Assembly (NCBI GenBank): GCA_002506905.1
Contig: DAYM01000013.1
Span: 76,824-140,823 of the forward strand
Length of the DNA stretch: 64,000 nucleotides
Direction of reading: 5' to 3'
Origin: Methanomassiliicoccaceae archaeon UBA328
Lineage (GTDB): Archaea > Thermoplasmatota > Thermoplasmata > Methanomassiliicoccales > Methanomethylophilaceae
The notes below the pieces were generated by a model. It did not search any database, had not been told where the DNA came from, and worked only from the letters and a program-made list of their open reading frames with translations. Both the position numbers and the translations under genes were made by a program. Positions within the stretch are counted from its first letter, which is position 1. Each line of letters starts with the position of its first letter. Below, one piece after another: positions 8,992-18,044 of this stretch.

Positions 8992-9156
8992 TTAATTTTT
9001 CTCTCTAGGTGAGTCGTTCTTCTGCGCTTTGCAGCAACATCCTTTGTTGCAGCAGCCCGAACATCCTCCGGCCCTGAATCCTCTTACTGTGTAATACAGC
9101 GAGGCGACCAGTATCAGTACCACCGCGACAAGGGCGATCGTTGTTGCAGCGTTCAT
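8992..9156 (-). CDS. FeoB-associated Cys-rich membrane protein
   Basis: A 54-residue protein with one N-terminal membrane helix (residues about 5-25) followed by a dense cysteine cluster [12 protein letters not shown]. This is the layout of the small Cys-rich partner that often follows FeoB. Its ATG overlaps the feoB stop codon by 4 bases (ATGA), so it is translationally coupled. It may hold iron on the cytoplasmic face of FeoB. Confidence 0.8.
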   Translation of the reverse strand: MNAATTIALVAVVLILVASLYYTVRGFRAGGCSGCCNKGCCCKAQKNDSPREKN

Positions 9157-11267
9157 ATGACCTCCGGTTCGGCAGGTATGCCTCTGTGGATGATCTTGAA
9201 CGGGTCCTTCATCGCGAGCACGTACACCAGGATGATCGCCGATATTGCGGTCACGATGATGTTCGCGGCGTTGATCGGATCGCCGTATGCTACGGATGCG
9301 ATCGTGTAGACGATCGAGCCCAGGGAATATGCCAGCAGACACTGGTACAGTACGGCGAATCCCGCTCCCTTTGCTCCCAGCTCCCTCTTCATTGCACCGA
9401 TAGCTGCGAAGCAGGGTGCACAGATGAGGTTGAACGTTATGAACGCAAGAGCCGCGGCACTGGTGATGAATCCGGCGAAGTTTCCGTCCTCGAACAGCAG
9501 CGCGAAGGTGTCTATGACAGCTTCCTTGGCCACCAGTCCGGTGATCGTTGCCACCATGAATCTCCAGTCGTCTCCGAATCCGAGAGGTACGAATATCGAG
9601 CAGATCGCGTTGCCTATGCTTGCGAGCATGCTGTCGTTGATATCCTCGGTGAACTGAAGGCTCCAGTTGAAGTTGGAGAGCAGCCAGATCACAACGGTTG
9701 CGAGCAGGATGAGTGTTCCGGCCTTCTTGATGAATGCCCATCCCCTGTCCAGGGTCGTCTTGATGACGTTCCAGACCTTAGGCGCGTGGTAAGGGGGGAG
9801 TTCCATGATGAACACGGAAGGTTCTCCCGCGAAGGTCCTCCATTTCTTCAGGATGATTCCGGACAGAAGTACGCAGAATATTCCGAGGAAATACGAGAAC
9901 ACGGCGATCAGCGGGCTTCCGCCGAATATGTATGCGGCGAATGCGGAGATAATCGGCAGTTTGGCGCTGCACGGAATGAACGATGTGGTCATTGCCGTGA
10001 GTTTCCTGTCGCAGTCGTTCTCGATGGTCCTTGTGGCCATGATACCGGGGATCGAACATCCTGTTCCCACGAGAAGGGGGATGAATGATTTACCGGAGAG
10101 GTTGAAGCGTCTGAAGATACGGTCCATGACAAAACAGACCCTTGCCATGTATCCGCAATCCTCGAGGATCGACAGGAACAGGAACAGTATCAATATCTGG
10201 GGAACGAATCCGAGGACAGCTCCCACACCGGAGATTATTCCGTCGCAGATCAATCCAATCAACACGGGATCGACGTTGGCATTGGTGAGCCATTCGACGG
10301 CGCCTTCATAGACGGGACCGCCGATGAAGTCATTGAGCATACCCGTGAGGTATGCACCGAAATTGTACCACTGTGCCTCTTCGGGGTTTCCGACGGTAAA
10401 GAAGTAAACAACGAAAAGTATGCCCGCAAAGATGGGAAGTCCGAGCCATTTGTTGGTCAGATACTTGTCTATTTTGTCGGTGAGAGTGGTCTTGCACTCT
10501 CCTTTGTCTGTCTTTGCGGCACCGACGATCTTTGCTATCGCGTTGTAGCGCTCATCCGCAATTATCGCCTCTCCGCTGTCGTTCAGGGTCTTTTCGAGAT
10601 CCTGGATGTAAGGGGCGATCTCTTCGATCTTATTTTCGAAGACCGTTTGTGCCAGGCTGTCGCTCTCAATGAGCTTGATGGCGTACCATCTCGTGGAGAC
10701 ATTGTTCCTGGCCTCTATGTGTTTCTCGATTTCCGAGATGCATTTCTCGGTCTCATCGGAGAATCTCAGATGGGAAGGTCTCTCTCCCACCGAGTCCAAT
10801 GCGGCCTTGACCACCTCATCGATGCCTTCGTTCTTCAGGGCGCATGTCGGAACGACCTTGCAGCCGAGTTCCTTGCCGAGTTTCCCGGCATCGATGTCGA
10901 TGCCGCGGTTCTTGGCGATGTCCATCATGTTGAGGGCTATCGTCACCGGTACGCCCATCTCCATGATCTGCGTCGTGAGATAGAGGTTCCTTTCCAGATT
11001 GGATGCATCAACTATGTTGATGACCATATCGGGAGTCTCTTCCGACAGGAAATCCCTTGTGACGACCTCTTCCGGGGAATAGGGCGTGAGAGAATAGATA
11101 CCCGGAAGGTCGACGATGTGCACATCTTCGTGCTTCTTCAGTTTTCCGGTCTTCTTCTCAACCGTCACTCCGGGCCAGTTTCCGACCCTCTGGGAGCTTC
11201 CTGTCAATTTGTTGAATAAGGTCGTCTTACCGCTGTTGGGGTTTCCGACCAAGGCTATCGTTGTCAT
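9153..11267 (-). CDS. feoB: ferrous iron transporter FeoB
   Basis: The 704-residue protein has the N-terminal G domain with the P-loop GNPNSGKT at residues 8-15, then DLPG and NMMD motifs, followed by many membrane helices. The Gate motifs are seen, with cysteines in VGTGCSIPG and LICAPCFAA. FeoB imports Fe(II) across the cytoplasmic membrane using GTP. I prefer the ATG at 11267, preceded by AGAGG, over a TTG eight codons upstream. It is the third gene of feoA-feoA-feoB-Cys-rich-HAD. Iron demand is high in methanogens because of their many Fe-S proteins. Confidence 0.95.
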   Translation of the reverse strand: MTTIALVGNPNSGKTTLFNKLTGSSQRVGNWPGVTVEKKTGKLKKHEDVHIVDLPGIYSLTPYSPEEVVTRDFLSEETPDMVINIVDASNLERNLYLTTQIMEMGVPVTIALNMMDIAKNRGIDIDAGKLGKELGCKVVPTCALKNEGIDEVVKAALDSVGERPSHLRFSDETEKCISEIEKHIEARNNVSTRWYAIKLIESDSLAQTVFENKIEEIAPYIQDLEKTLNDSGEAIIADERYNAIAKIVGAAKTDKGECKTTLTDKIDKYLTNKWLGLPIFAGILFVVYFFTVGNPEEAQWYNFGAYLTGMLNDFIGGPVYEGAVEWLTNANVDPVLIGLICDGIISGVGAVLGFVPQILILFLFLSILEDCGYMARVCFVMDRIFRRFNLSGKSFIPLLVGTGCSIPGIMATRTIENDCDRKLTAMTTSFIPCSAKLPIISAFAAYIFGGSPLIAVFSYFLGIFCVLLSGIILKKWRTFAGEPSVFIMELPPYHAPKVWNVIKTTLDRGWAFIKKAGTLILLATVVIWLLSNFNWSLQFTEDINDSMLASIGNAICSIFVPLGFGDDWRFMVATITGLVAKEAVIDTFALLFEDGNFAGFITSAAALAFITFNLICAPCFAAIGAMKRELGAKGAGFAVLYQCLLAYSLGSIVYTIASVAYGDPINAANIIVTAISAIILVYVLAMKDPFKIIHRGIPAEPEVI

Positions 11268-11327
11268 TACGATTTGCCTCTCTTGATCCAAAATTGAGCA
11301 TTCATTGTTTTCACCTAAAATATCAGA

Positions 11328-11549
11328 TCATTCGACTTCGACGATCTCTGCTTCCTTGTTCCTGAGACTGAGGCTGTAATCCCTGACCTTGATCTCGATG
11401 GGGTCTCCGAGAGGAGCTCTCTTGACAAGGACGATGGGAGCACCTTTGGTGAGGCCCATGTCCAAGACACGCTTCCTCACAGCTCCGGTCCCATGCACCC
11501 TGACGACAGTTGCCGTGTCGCCGTTCTGCATATCTTTGATTGTTCTCAT
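11328..11549 (-). CDS. feoA: FeoA-type SH3-like protein
   Basis: A 73-residue FeoA domain (residues 1-73) with the typical GAVRKRVLDMGLTKG core and a final strand pair ending EAEIVEVE. FeoA is a small cytoplasmic partner that modulates FeoB. Its ATG overlaps the stop codon of the preceding feoA paralogue, and feoB follows about 60 bases downstream. Confidence 0.9.
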   Translation of the reverse strand: MRTIKDMQNGDTATVVRVHGTGAVRKRVLDMGLTKGAPIVLVKRAPLGDPIEIKVRDYSLSLRNKEAEIVEVE

Positions 11550-11866
11550 TCTAACACTCCGGGCAGGAAGTAGATACGTCTCGCGATCGAAGGGCCCATG
11601 GCAATACGTGAACCTTTGACATCGACGATGAGATCCTCTCCCTGCTTTCTTACGATGGTAATAATAGAGCCGGGATTGAAGCCCAGACTCGTCAGGTACG
11701 ATCTCATATCCTTGTCGCCTGTCAGGCGGGCTACCGTACCGGAGTCGCCGAGCGAGGCCATGTTCAGAGGTACACCGCCGTTGCGAGGAGCATTCTTCTC
11801 CTCATCGTATGGTTCGATGACGCATCTGCACCTGTGATCGCATGCAGCGCAGTTATTACATTCCAT
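11546..11866 (-). CDS. FeoA-domain protein with N-terminal cysteine cluster
   Basis: A 106-residue protein. The first 16 residues hold five cysteines (CNNCAACDHRCRC), a possible metal or Fe-S site. After a linker, residues about 35-106 form a FeoA domain (LTGDKDMRSYLTSLGFNPG). It is the first gene of the iron-uptake operon and overlaps the second feoA by 4 bases. The Cys extension is not found in ordinary FeoA and could sense or deliver iron. Confidence 0.85.
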   Translation of the reverse strand: MECNNCAACDHRCRCVIEPYDEEKNAPRNGGVPLNMASLGDSGTVARLTGDKDMRSYLTSLGFNPGSIITIVRKQGEDLIVDVKGSRIAMGPSIARRIYFLPGVLE

Positions 11867-11871
11867 AAATT

Positions 11872-11943
11872 TTAGGAGTACCTAATTATATATAAATTTA
11901 GCCATATCTAAATTTAAATATCATAAATATTAGGAATAACTAA
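11872..11943 (-). promoter_or_regulatory. three TTAG-N6-CTAA palindromes in the feo promoter
   Basis: Three copies of TTAG-N6-CTAA lie at 11872-11885, 11898-11911 and 11930-11943. The middle one extends to perfect 8-base arms (AAATTTAG/CTAAATTT). A TATA-like run (11886-11899) sits between the first two. The half-sites resemble those of DtxR/IdeR-type iron repressors, which fits control of feo by iron. Binding is inference. Confidence 0.65.
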
Positions 11944-12020
11944 ATCAATATTTTTGAAAGTCTGGCTAGATAGAAATTATAGGTAATTAATTATTAAAAT
12001 AAAGAAATGAGAAAAAGATC

Positions 12021-12326
12021 AGTGCCTAGTGTGAGTAGTACCCCCCTTTCTGTTTCAGGCAGCATTCGACTATGCGCTCTACCCGCCGGTCCCGAGCAGG
12101 TCACCCCGGCTGTATGAGTTTGCTCCGATGAGGTGTCGCCGTTTCACCAGATCTCCGGGAATGTCACCGCCTGACGGATCATCCTTGTTACCGGAGCTGT
12201 GTCGTTTCTGGGCCCTTGCCAAGGCTCTCGCCCTATTGGATTTCCCAATTCATCTTGCTCTGCGGAGAGGGGAAGTTCCTCAGCTGGACAAAGTCCTACC
12301 GTCGGCTGCCCTCTCACTCTAGACCT
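12021..12326 (-). ncRNA. rnpB: RNase P RNA
   Basis: On the minus strand the roughly 305-base region carries the conserved RNase P RNA blocks: GAGGAACTTCCCC near the 5' end, GGTGAAACGGCGACACC with GGAGCAAACTCATACAG in the middle, TAGTCGAATGCTGCC, and ACAGAAAGGGGGGTACTAC near the 3' end. The 5' CTAGAGTGAG pairs imperfectly with the 3' CTCACACTAG to close helix P1. A TATA-like TTATTATA lies about 25 bases upstream of the proposed 5' end. The RNA removes 5' leaders from tRNA precursors. The ends are good to within a few bases. Confidence 0.88.
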
Positions 12327-12538
12327 TTGGAATCAAGGAGTCACAGTATAATAATCCATCATTCGCAGAGAGTTCCGGAAATAGTACGATGTCTAGGAAT
12401 CGCCAGGTGTGAAGAATATTATATTAATCGCCTTTTTCATTGATATCATTTTTAACAATTGTTTGCCAACAGATTGAACACCCATTATACAAATGTCCAA
12501 AAAAGTTATTTATACGATATAATTGCATCACAACCCTT

Positions 12539-13087
12539 ATGTCTTCGGACAAAAAAGCCAAGATCCTTAAGGCGGCGATTTCGCTTCTCGAAAATACCAC
12601 GAATACCAAGGATGTAACCACCAGGGCAATAGCGGAAACAGCGGATGTAAACCCCGCGATGATCAACTACTACTATGGGTCGAAGGATACGTTGCTGGTC
12701 TCTGCTATGAAAAGCATACTCAACGATTATCTTTCCGATTCTGGACCGACCCCTGGTAAGAATATCAAGGAGGAATTGGAAACACTTCTCTTCGATTTCG
12801 TCGAACAGGCATTGACCTTCAAGGACCACCTCAGGGCGGCCGTGCCGAAGATCCTTATGGATGACGAGATCGTCCTTTCAAGGAAGGTCTATCCGTACAT
12901 CAGGGAGTACTACAACGGAAAGATCTCGGATCAGGAATGCAGGCTGATATCCTATCAGACGGTCAGTTTCATCCTTCTTGCGATGTATCGTTTGGATGCG
13001 GTTCAGAACTACTGCGGCATCGATATCACCGACCCCGCACAGGCCAGAGAGTTCATCAATAGCGAAGTGGAACTGATCCTCAAGTGA
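12539..13087 (+). CDS. TetR/AcrR-family regulator
   Basis: A 182-residue protein. Residues 5-50 form the TetR helix-turn-helix (ILKAAISLLEN...TTRAIAETADVNPAMINYYYGSKDTLL), with the characteristic YYYGSK end. The rest is an all-helical ligand domain. The ATG at 12539 fits the family start; an upstream GTG-type extension would add an unsupported leader. It stands alone between the RNase P RNA gene and a tRNA, so its target is unknown. Confidence 0.85.
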   Translation: MSSDKKAKILKAAISLLENTTNTKDVTTRAIAETADVNPAMINYYYGSKDTLLVSAMKSILNDYLSDSGPTPGKNIKEELETLLFDFVEQALTFKDHLRAAVPKILMDDEIVLSRKVYPYIREYYNGKISDQECRLISYQTVSFILLAMYRLDAVQNYCGIDITDPAQAREFINSEVELILK

Positions 13088-13147
13088 GGAAAAATCCACC
13101 CTCGAAGCATAAAGCTTATTAACCCATGCCATATCGGGGAGATTACT

Positions 13148-13231
13148 GCAAAGGTAGTCAAGCATGGCCAACGACGCAAGGTTGAGGGCCTTGTCCTTAG
13201 TGGTCCGTGGGTTCAAATCCCATCCTTTGCA
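13148..13231 (+). tRNA. tRNA-Leu (GAG)
   Basis: The 7-base acceptor GCAAAGG pairs with CCTTTGC near the end. The anticodon stem CAAGG/CCTTG encloses the loop TTGAGGG with anticodon GAG. A long variable arm follows, as expected for leucine, and the T arm is GTGGG-TTCAAAT-CCCAT. The final A at 13231 is the discriminator. No CCA is encoded. Confidence 0.93.
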
Positions 13232-13313
13232 CTCATTCCTTTCCATTTTATCGTTCAGGGCGACCTGTCGTTTTTAGAAAAATTGTTATACTCCGATTTT
13301 CGTACGGAGTGTC

Positions 13314-13448
13314 ATGGAGTACGTATGTCTTCTTTGCGGATATGTTTATGACGATGATAAGGAAGAAGTCCCGTTCGACAAACTTCCCGATGACTGGACC
13401 TGCCCCCGCTGCGGTGCACCGAAGTCTTCGTTCCAGGCACAGAACTGA
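13314..13448 (+). CDS. rubredoxin
   Basis: A 44-residue protein with both rubredoxin knuckles, CLLCGYVY and CPRCGAP, four cysteines binding one iron. The core aromatic residues are in place (YVYDDD, DDWTCP). Slightly short of the usual 50-54 residues. It is a cytoplasmic one-electron carrier, often feeding oxygen- or peroxide-reducing enzymes in anaerobes. It has its own terminator just downstream. Confidence 0.92.
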   Translation: MEYVCLLCGYVYDDDKEEVPFDKLPDDWTCPRCGAPKSSFQAQN

Positions 13449-13462
13449 GAAAGAATGAAACC

Positions 13463-13485
13463 GGCCCTTTCGGGCCATTTTTTTT
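13463..13485 (+). terminator. terminator of the rubredoxin gene
   Basis: GGCCC (13463-13467) pairs with GGGCC (13472-13476) over a TTTC loop and is followed by a run of eight T. Confidence 0.8.
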
Positions 13486-13657
13486 GTTTACGACCGTCAG
13501 ATAGGTCTGTTCGTCTGAGATTGGTATCAAGATACCCGATGATAGTTTTCTGCAAAAACTGCAGAAACCTATCTGTACGTTTACTTTTATGCAATCATTG
13601 CATGAAACTTTCGTCTCAGATCATATGATGTGCCGTCGATATCCGATACCTTTTTCC

Positions 13658-14446
13658 TCAGTGGATGTGGCCGCCGAAGTGTGTCGTAAAGATGACGACG
13701 GCGATGACCACGACTATTCCGAGCAGCATGAGGCCGAGCGATTTGAGGTCGTATTTCTGCCTGTGGAATGCTTCGGGGATCATGTCGCACATGGTGACGA
13801 ACATGAAGATACCGGCGGACAATGCAAGGGCGATCCCTGTCCAATCCGCACTGACACCGTTGAGGAAGACGAACGATACCACTGCCGCGATGGGCGAGAT
13901 GAAACAGAATGTTACCAGGTACCTCATCGCCTGTTTCTTCTTGTTAGATAAGAGGAATGTCGACGACAGCGAGAATACGACAACGAGCTTGTGGATACAC
14001 ATGGCTACGAGCACCATGACCCCGACCTCGGTACCGGCAACGAATGCGCTTGCGAGTGCCAGGCCGTCGAAACACGCGTGTATGGACAGTCCGATGAATG
14101 CAGAGAGCGACGTGATGTCGTGTGCATGATGGTCCATGCAGGAACTGCATCCGCAGGTCGGTTTGTTGTAATGCTTCAGGAAGATATCGATGATGAAGAT
14201 CGCGATGAATCCTCCCATAACGGCGTACATGATCGTTTCCGAGCTGTATCCCGCTTCGATACTTTCCTCTACAGCCTCGGGAAGGAACATCAGGAACAAT
14301 ACGCCGACGAAAATTCCGGAGCTGAACGCAATAAGCAAGTGTGTCTGCTTATCGTTCATCTTGATCATCTGGGGGAGCAGGGCTCCGACAAGGGACACGA
14401 TGAGCGTCACAAGCACGAATACGGCGAACATTACCGTTTGGTCCAT
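13658..14446 (-). CDS. ZIP-family metal transporter
   Basis: A 262-residue membrane protein with about eight hydrophobic helices. A metal-rich loop, CGCSSCMDHHAHD, sits after helix 3. The ZIP signature lies in helices 4-5: SIHACFDGLALA and CIHKL, with the paired His and Asp residues that form the metal site. ZIP proteins carry zinc or related divalent metals into the cytoplasm. It diverges from the NikR-like regulator at 14535, which may control it. Confidence 0.9.
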   Translation of the reverse strand: MDQTVMFAVFVLVTLIVSLVGALLPQMIKMNDKQTHLLIAFSSGIFVGVLFLMFLPEAVEESIEAGYSSETIMYAVMGGFIAIFIIDIFLKHYNKPTCGCSSCMDHHAHDITSLSAFIGLSIHACFDGLALASAFVAGTEVGVMVLVAMCIHKLVVVFSLSSTFLLSNKKKQAMRYLVTFCFISPIAAVVSFVFLNGVSADWTGIALALSAGIFMFVTMCDMIPEAFHRQKYDLKSLGLMLLGIVVVIAVVIFTTHFGGHIH

Positions 14447-14534
14447 GGGGATGAATCTGGTTCAATTATTAAAAGGTTAACAGTAATTTATTAATAATCA
14501 TCATAATATCTTGTGATTGTTATTAGGTGATATC

Positions 14535-14918
14535 ATGGCAGTAGTAAGTGTTTCGCTGACCGAAGAGAACATAAAGGCGCTGGATGACATTCAGAAGGCA
14601 TTCGGTCTTGCAGGGAGAAGCGAAGCCGTCCGTACTGCCATCAATGCGGCAAAGATCGAGATCCAGGACATGCGTGACATAAGCGGCCTGGTAGAGGGCG
14701 TTCTGATCATTGTGAGAAGGGACCATGCAGATCCTTGGATGAGCATCATTCAGGGAAAGTATGCCGGAGAGATCAAGACACAGCTTCATTCGCACCTCAG
14801 GGACCATAAATGTCTCGAGGTCATGGTCATTTCGAGCGAGGCGGAGAGGCTTTCGAGCATGCTCACCGAGATCCATGCCCAGGGAAAGGCCGATTACGTG
14901 AAATTCGTCCGCAGCTGA
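14535..14918 (+). CDS. NikR-like ribbon-helix-helix metalloregulator
   Basis: The 127-residue protein has a ribbon-helix-helix DNA-binding segment at residues 1-45 (VVSVSLTEENIKALDDIQKA) and a C-terminal ACT-like domain with the NikR metal residues in HSHLRDHKCLE. The ATG at 14535 is preceded by GGTGAT at good spacing. NikR represses or activates metal-transport genes in response to nickel; here the adjacent, divergent ZIP gene is the obvious target. AT-rich partial palindromes lie in the shared promoter at about 14485-14525. Confidence 0.85.
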   Translation: MAVVSVSLTEENIKALDDIQKAFGLAGRSEAVRTAINAAKIEIQDMRDISGLVEGVLIIVRRDHADPWMSIIQGKYAGEIKTQLHSHLRDHKCLEVMVISSEAERLSSMLTEIHAQGKADYVKFVRS

Positions 14919-15072
14919 ACGATATCCGGGCCGGTCCCGAAAAGGGTTCGGAATCAACTAATCCGTTGACAATTTTGTGTTAGATTTATTACGTATTTTG
15001 CCACATTAGTAAAGCTCCGACCGTGACTTTTAATAAGCAGTACTCCGTATACACTTTCGGGATGGATGCAGC

Positions 15073-16236
15073 ATGAGTAATCTCTCAGGCAAGACTAGCG
15101 ATAGCTTCAAAATTAAGACGATGTTCAAGAAGGTCTTCCGGCAGGAGTCGGGTAACCCGAACATCTCTAACAGGGCGGCTCCCGTTTCGGAAGCCAGGTA
15201 CAAGCCTACTGAGACCGAGGCCTCCCCCGGAATCAGGCAGCTGAACAAGGATGGGTTCGTGATATACAATTTCCCCGAGGATCAGAGGAACGATATCTAC
15301 GTCTCTAACCCCAGCGATAAGGCCTTCTTCGATGAAGACGAGCCTATCCTGATCAGGGTGAATTCGGATTTCGACAATGAGGTCGGGTCTGAAGCAGCGG
15401 CACCCGAGGCAGAATATGAGGACGATCCTTCGATCAAGGATATCCGCAGCTGTTTCGTCAATGCCAACGAGATGCCCAAATACGGGGAGATCGATCTTTC
15501 CGAGGTCATCTACAAGAAGAAGCCTGCAGAGGCGGCGCCCGCAGCGGCTCCCGCCGATGAATTGATCATCGAGGAATCGACCGTGGAAGAGCCTGAGCTC
15601 ATGACGGTGGATCACGAAGATGATTTCACAGGTGTCGACGGCATCGATGAGGTCTCCGTCAAGTTAGAGCCCGCAGCGGCCTTGACAAGCGACGGCGCAG
15701 TTGTCGAACCTCCGGTATCTCAGAACATCGATTACATCGACACTCCCGATATCGTCGAGGAGAACGAGAGATCATCGGATGTCCCCGCAGGACTGTATTC
15801 CGAGGGCAGCGAAGACAACAACGTCGCGGTCCTCGAAGAGCAGGTCCCCGAGGTAACCGGCGAATTCGGCGGAATGCCCAAGGAGATGGCGGTCACCGAG
15901 GCGATGGCGGCACCCGTTCAGATGGCGCTTCCCATGCTTCCTTCGGCAGAGATCCCCAAGGAGATCAAGGCCGTTGAGTCCGACAGCACAAAGAACGAGG
16001 TCATCGAGATCAACGACAAGGTGGCGGACATCCTCCACCTGACCGTTCCCGGACTCGACGAGGATTACATGCTCATGGCAAGTTTCCCCGTTGACAACGA
16101 CAAGGATTACCCCGATGACGGTCTGGAAGGTTTCGACGCAAAGTTCAAGCCCGCGCCCCGCAGGGCAGCGGCGGCGGTCGGATTCGGAACCGGAAGATTC
16201 TCGATGATCGGCTCATCGCTCAATTTCACTTTCTGA
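15073..16236 (+). CDS. acidic low-complexity protein of unknown function
   Basis: A 387-residue protein I do not recognise. Residues 1-60 are basic, with KTMFKKVFRQ, and 60-330 are strongly acidic and rich in Ala, Glu, Asp and Pro, with repeated short acidic blocks. There is no signal peptide or membrane helix. Near residues 310-350 lies a hydrophobic patch (DKVADILHLTVPGLDEDYMLM), and the tail turns basic (KPAPRRAAAAVGFGTGRF). Such proteins can be flexible scaffolds or chromatin- or membrane-associated factors, but nothing here decides. It stands alone, with a hairpin after the stop. Confidence 0.7.
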   Translation: MSNLSGKTSDSFKIKTMFKKVFRQESGNPNISNRAAPVSEARYKPTETEASPGIRQLNKDGFVIYNFPEDQRNDIYVSNPSDKAFFDEDEPILIRVNSDFDNEVGSEAAAPEAEYEDDPSIKDIRSCFVNANEMPKYGEIDLSEVIYKKKPAEAAPAAAPADELIIEESTVEEPELMTVDHEDDFTGVDGIDEVSVKLEPAAALTSDGAVVEPPVSQNIDYIDTPDIVEENERSSDVPAGLYSEGSEDNNVAVLEEQVPEVTGEFGGMPKEMAVTEAMAAPVQMALPMLPSAEIPKEIKAVESDSTKNEVIEINDKVADILHLTVPGLDEDYMLMASFPVDNDKDYPDDGLEGFDAKFKPAPRRAAAAVGFGTGRFSMIGSSLNFTF

Positions 16237-16337
16237 GGGGGCCCAACCCCTTCGGTACAAATTTTTTCACATTTTTTGAATATATACTATATAAATGTGA
16301 ACGTTACTTTGTAGCATAGTATTTTAAGTGATAAATT

Positions 16338-17627
16338 ATGCAGTCTCCTATGGACATAGGGTCTATACTGCTAGCATTGGTAATTCTATTGATATTGGCG
16401 CATCTTTCGGCTAGGATCTTCAACAAATTGGGAGTCCCGGGTCTGATCGGTGAGATCATAATGGGTATCATCATTGCAAATCTGGCGATAGGCGATTGGT
16501 CCCTGATGTCCATGTTGGACATTTCGATGGGAGATGATCCCAGCGAGAATTACGAGGTCATCGAGCTCTTCGCCGAACTTGGAGTCATATTCCTTCTGTT
16601 CACCGTAGGTCTGGATACCAAGATCTCCGATCTGCTGTCCGTCGGGAAGGCCGCGGTATTGGTCGCAATGATGGGAGTCATCGTCCCGTTCGTATTCGGA
16701 TTCGCAGCCATCATGATCATAGACGGTTCCACCATACATGCAATGTTCATGGCGGCGGCAATGGTCGCGACAAGTGTCGGTATCACCGCCCGTGTCATCA
16801 AGGATATGAGGCTTATCGATGCCAAGGAATCGAGGATCATCATCGGAGCCGCAGTTATTGACGATGTCCTCGGAATGATAGTCCTCGCCGTCGTTCTCGG
16901 AATGGCGGAGTCCGGAACCATCTCCATCTCGAGCATAGCGACGATCACCATAATGGCGGTCGCGTTCGTCCTCATAGTGATGGCCATGGCGAAATGGCTT
17001 GTTCCCCGTGTTCACACATACTTCCATAACAGGAAAGAGAAGATCGTCGACAAGACAGGCGACTACCACCCGCTGATGAACAAACTGTTCCTTGCGATCA
17101 TCGTCTGTTTCGGATTCGCATGGCTTGCGGATTCCATCGGACTTGCGGCGATCATCGGATCGTTCCTCGGAGGAATGCTCCTTGCGGATTACGCATGGGA
17201 GTGGGGCCTCGAAAAGAAGATCGATGCGATCTCCACACTGTTCCTGTCATTCTTCTTCCTGAACGTCGGAATGCAGATCAACCTGTCCGAGTGTGCCAGC
17301 TGGTACGTTGTGGGACTGTCTCTGCTGATCCTGTTCCTCGCGGTCATATCCAAGTACATCGGATGTGAGATCGGTTCGAAGATGGGAGATAAGACACTCG
17401 ATAAGCAGTCCAGGAGCATCATAGCCATCGGTATGATCCCCAGGGGAGAGGTCGGTATCATCGTGGCCACCATGGGTTACGCAAGCAACTACATCTCGGT
17501 GGAGATGTACGCTGTCGTGGTCGTGATGGCCGTCGCAACAACGATCATCGCGCCTCCGCTGCTTTCGAAGGCATACAGGAAGAAGTATCCTCCGGAGATC
17601 AAGTTCACACCGGAAGACATGGTCTGA
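16338..17627 (+). CDS. cation/proton antiporter (CPA2, KefB/NapA type)
   Basis: A 429-residue integral membrane protein with about 12-13 hydrophobic segments. The CPA2 core is visible: GVPGLIGEIIMG early, AAVIDDVLGMIVLAV in the middle with the Asp pair that carries ions, and IPRGEVGIIVA late. It exchanges Na+ or K+ for protons. No C-terminal TrkA-N domain is attached. A TATA-like TATATACTATATAA lies about 60 bases upstream. Confidence 0.9.
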   Translation: MQSPMDIGSILLALVILLILAHLSARIFNKLGVPGLIGEIIMGIIIANLAIGDWSLMSMLDISMGDDPSENYEVIELFAELGVIFLLFTVGLDTKISDLLSVGKAAVLVAMMGVIVPFVFGFAAIMIIDGSTIHAMFMAAAMVATSVGITARVIKDMRLIDAKESRIIIGAAVIDDVLGMIVLAVVLGMAESGTISISSIATITIMAVAFVLIVMAMAKWLVPRVHTYFHNRKEKIVDKTGDYHPLMNKLFLAIIVCFGFAWLADSIGLAAIIGSFLGGMLLADYAWEWGLEKKIDAISTLFLSFFFLNVGMQINLSECASWYVVGLSLLILFLAVISKYIGCEIGSKMGDKTLDKQSRSIIAIGMIPRGEVGIIVATMGYASNYISVEMYAVVVVMAVATTIIAPPLLSKAYRKKYPPEIKFTPEDMV

Positions 17628-17726
17628 GCATAACTGTACCAGAATCCTGAAAACCCCTTTCCTTTTACAATTATTCTCGGAATAGCCCCGGCTATGCCCG
17701 GGCAGAATTATGATGGGTAATAGGTC

Positions 17727-17746
17727 GACAGCTCACGCTGTCTTTT
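17727..17746 (+). terminator. terminator after the antiporter
   Basis: GACAGC (17727-17732) pairs with GCTGTC (17737-17742) over TCAC and is followed by TTTT. Confidence 0.6.
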
Positions 17747-17772
17747 GAAAATGAAAAAACTCAGACCGACGA

Positions 17773-17940
17773 TTAGTTCATCGGTACGAAGTAATTAAGC
17801 AGAAGGACAAGTGCCACAAAGCCTATGGCTATACCGATCACTACCTTGGGTCCGACCCTGATACCTTTGTCGTCCTCAGTGTCGAAGTATCTCATCAGAC
17901 CTGCTGATGATGCGAAGGAGTTGTCATCTTTCTTAGCCAT
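17773..17940 (-). CDS. Sec61-beta (SecG-equivalent) translocon subunit
   Basis: A 55-residue protein beginning MAKKDDNSFASSAGLMRYF, the archaeal Sec61-beta pattern, with the SSAGL motif and a single C-terminal membrane helix (residues about 33-51). It is a tail-anchored accessory subunit of the SecYE channel. It is too short to be found by a length filter of 60 codons. It diverges from lysS. Confidence 0.9.
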   Translation of the reverse strand: MAKKDDNSFASSAGLMRYFDTEDDKGIRVGPKVVIGIAIGFVALVLLLNYFVPMN

Positions 17941-18044
17941 TACCACGTCCTAATAATAAGACCATATAAAAACCTAACGCGCGAAAAACAACCTTTGAAC
18001 CGAAAACGTCTTTTATATAGCGTTCATAACCGCGAGTGATTACA

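Noticed and set aside
12128..12443. Short plus-strand frames between the feo genes and the TetR gene
   Set aside because: They fall across the RNase P RNA, whose conserved blocks are on the opposite strand.
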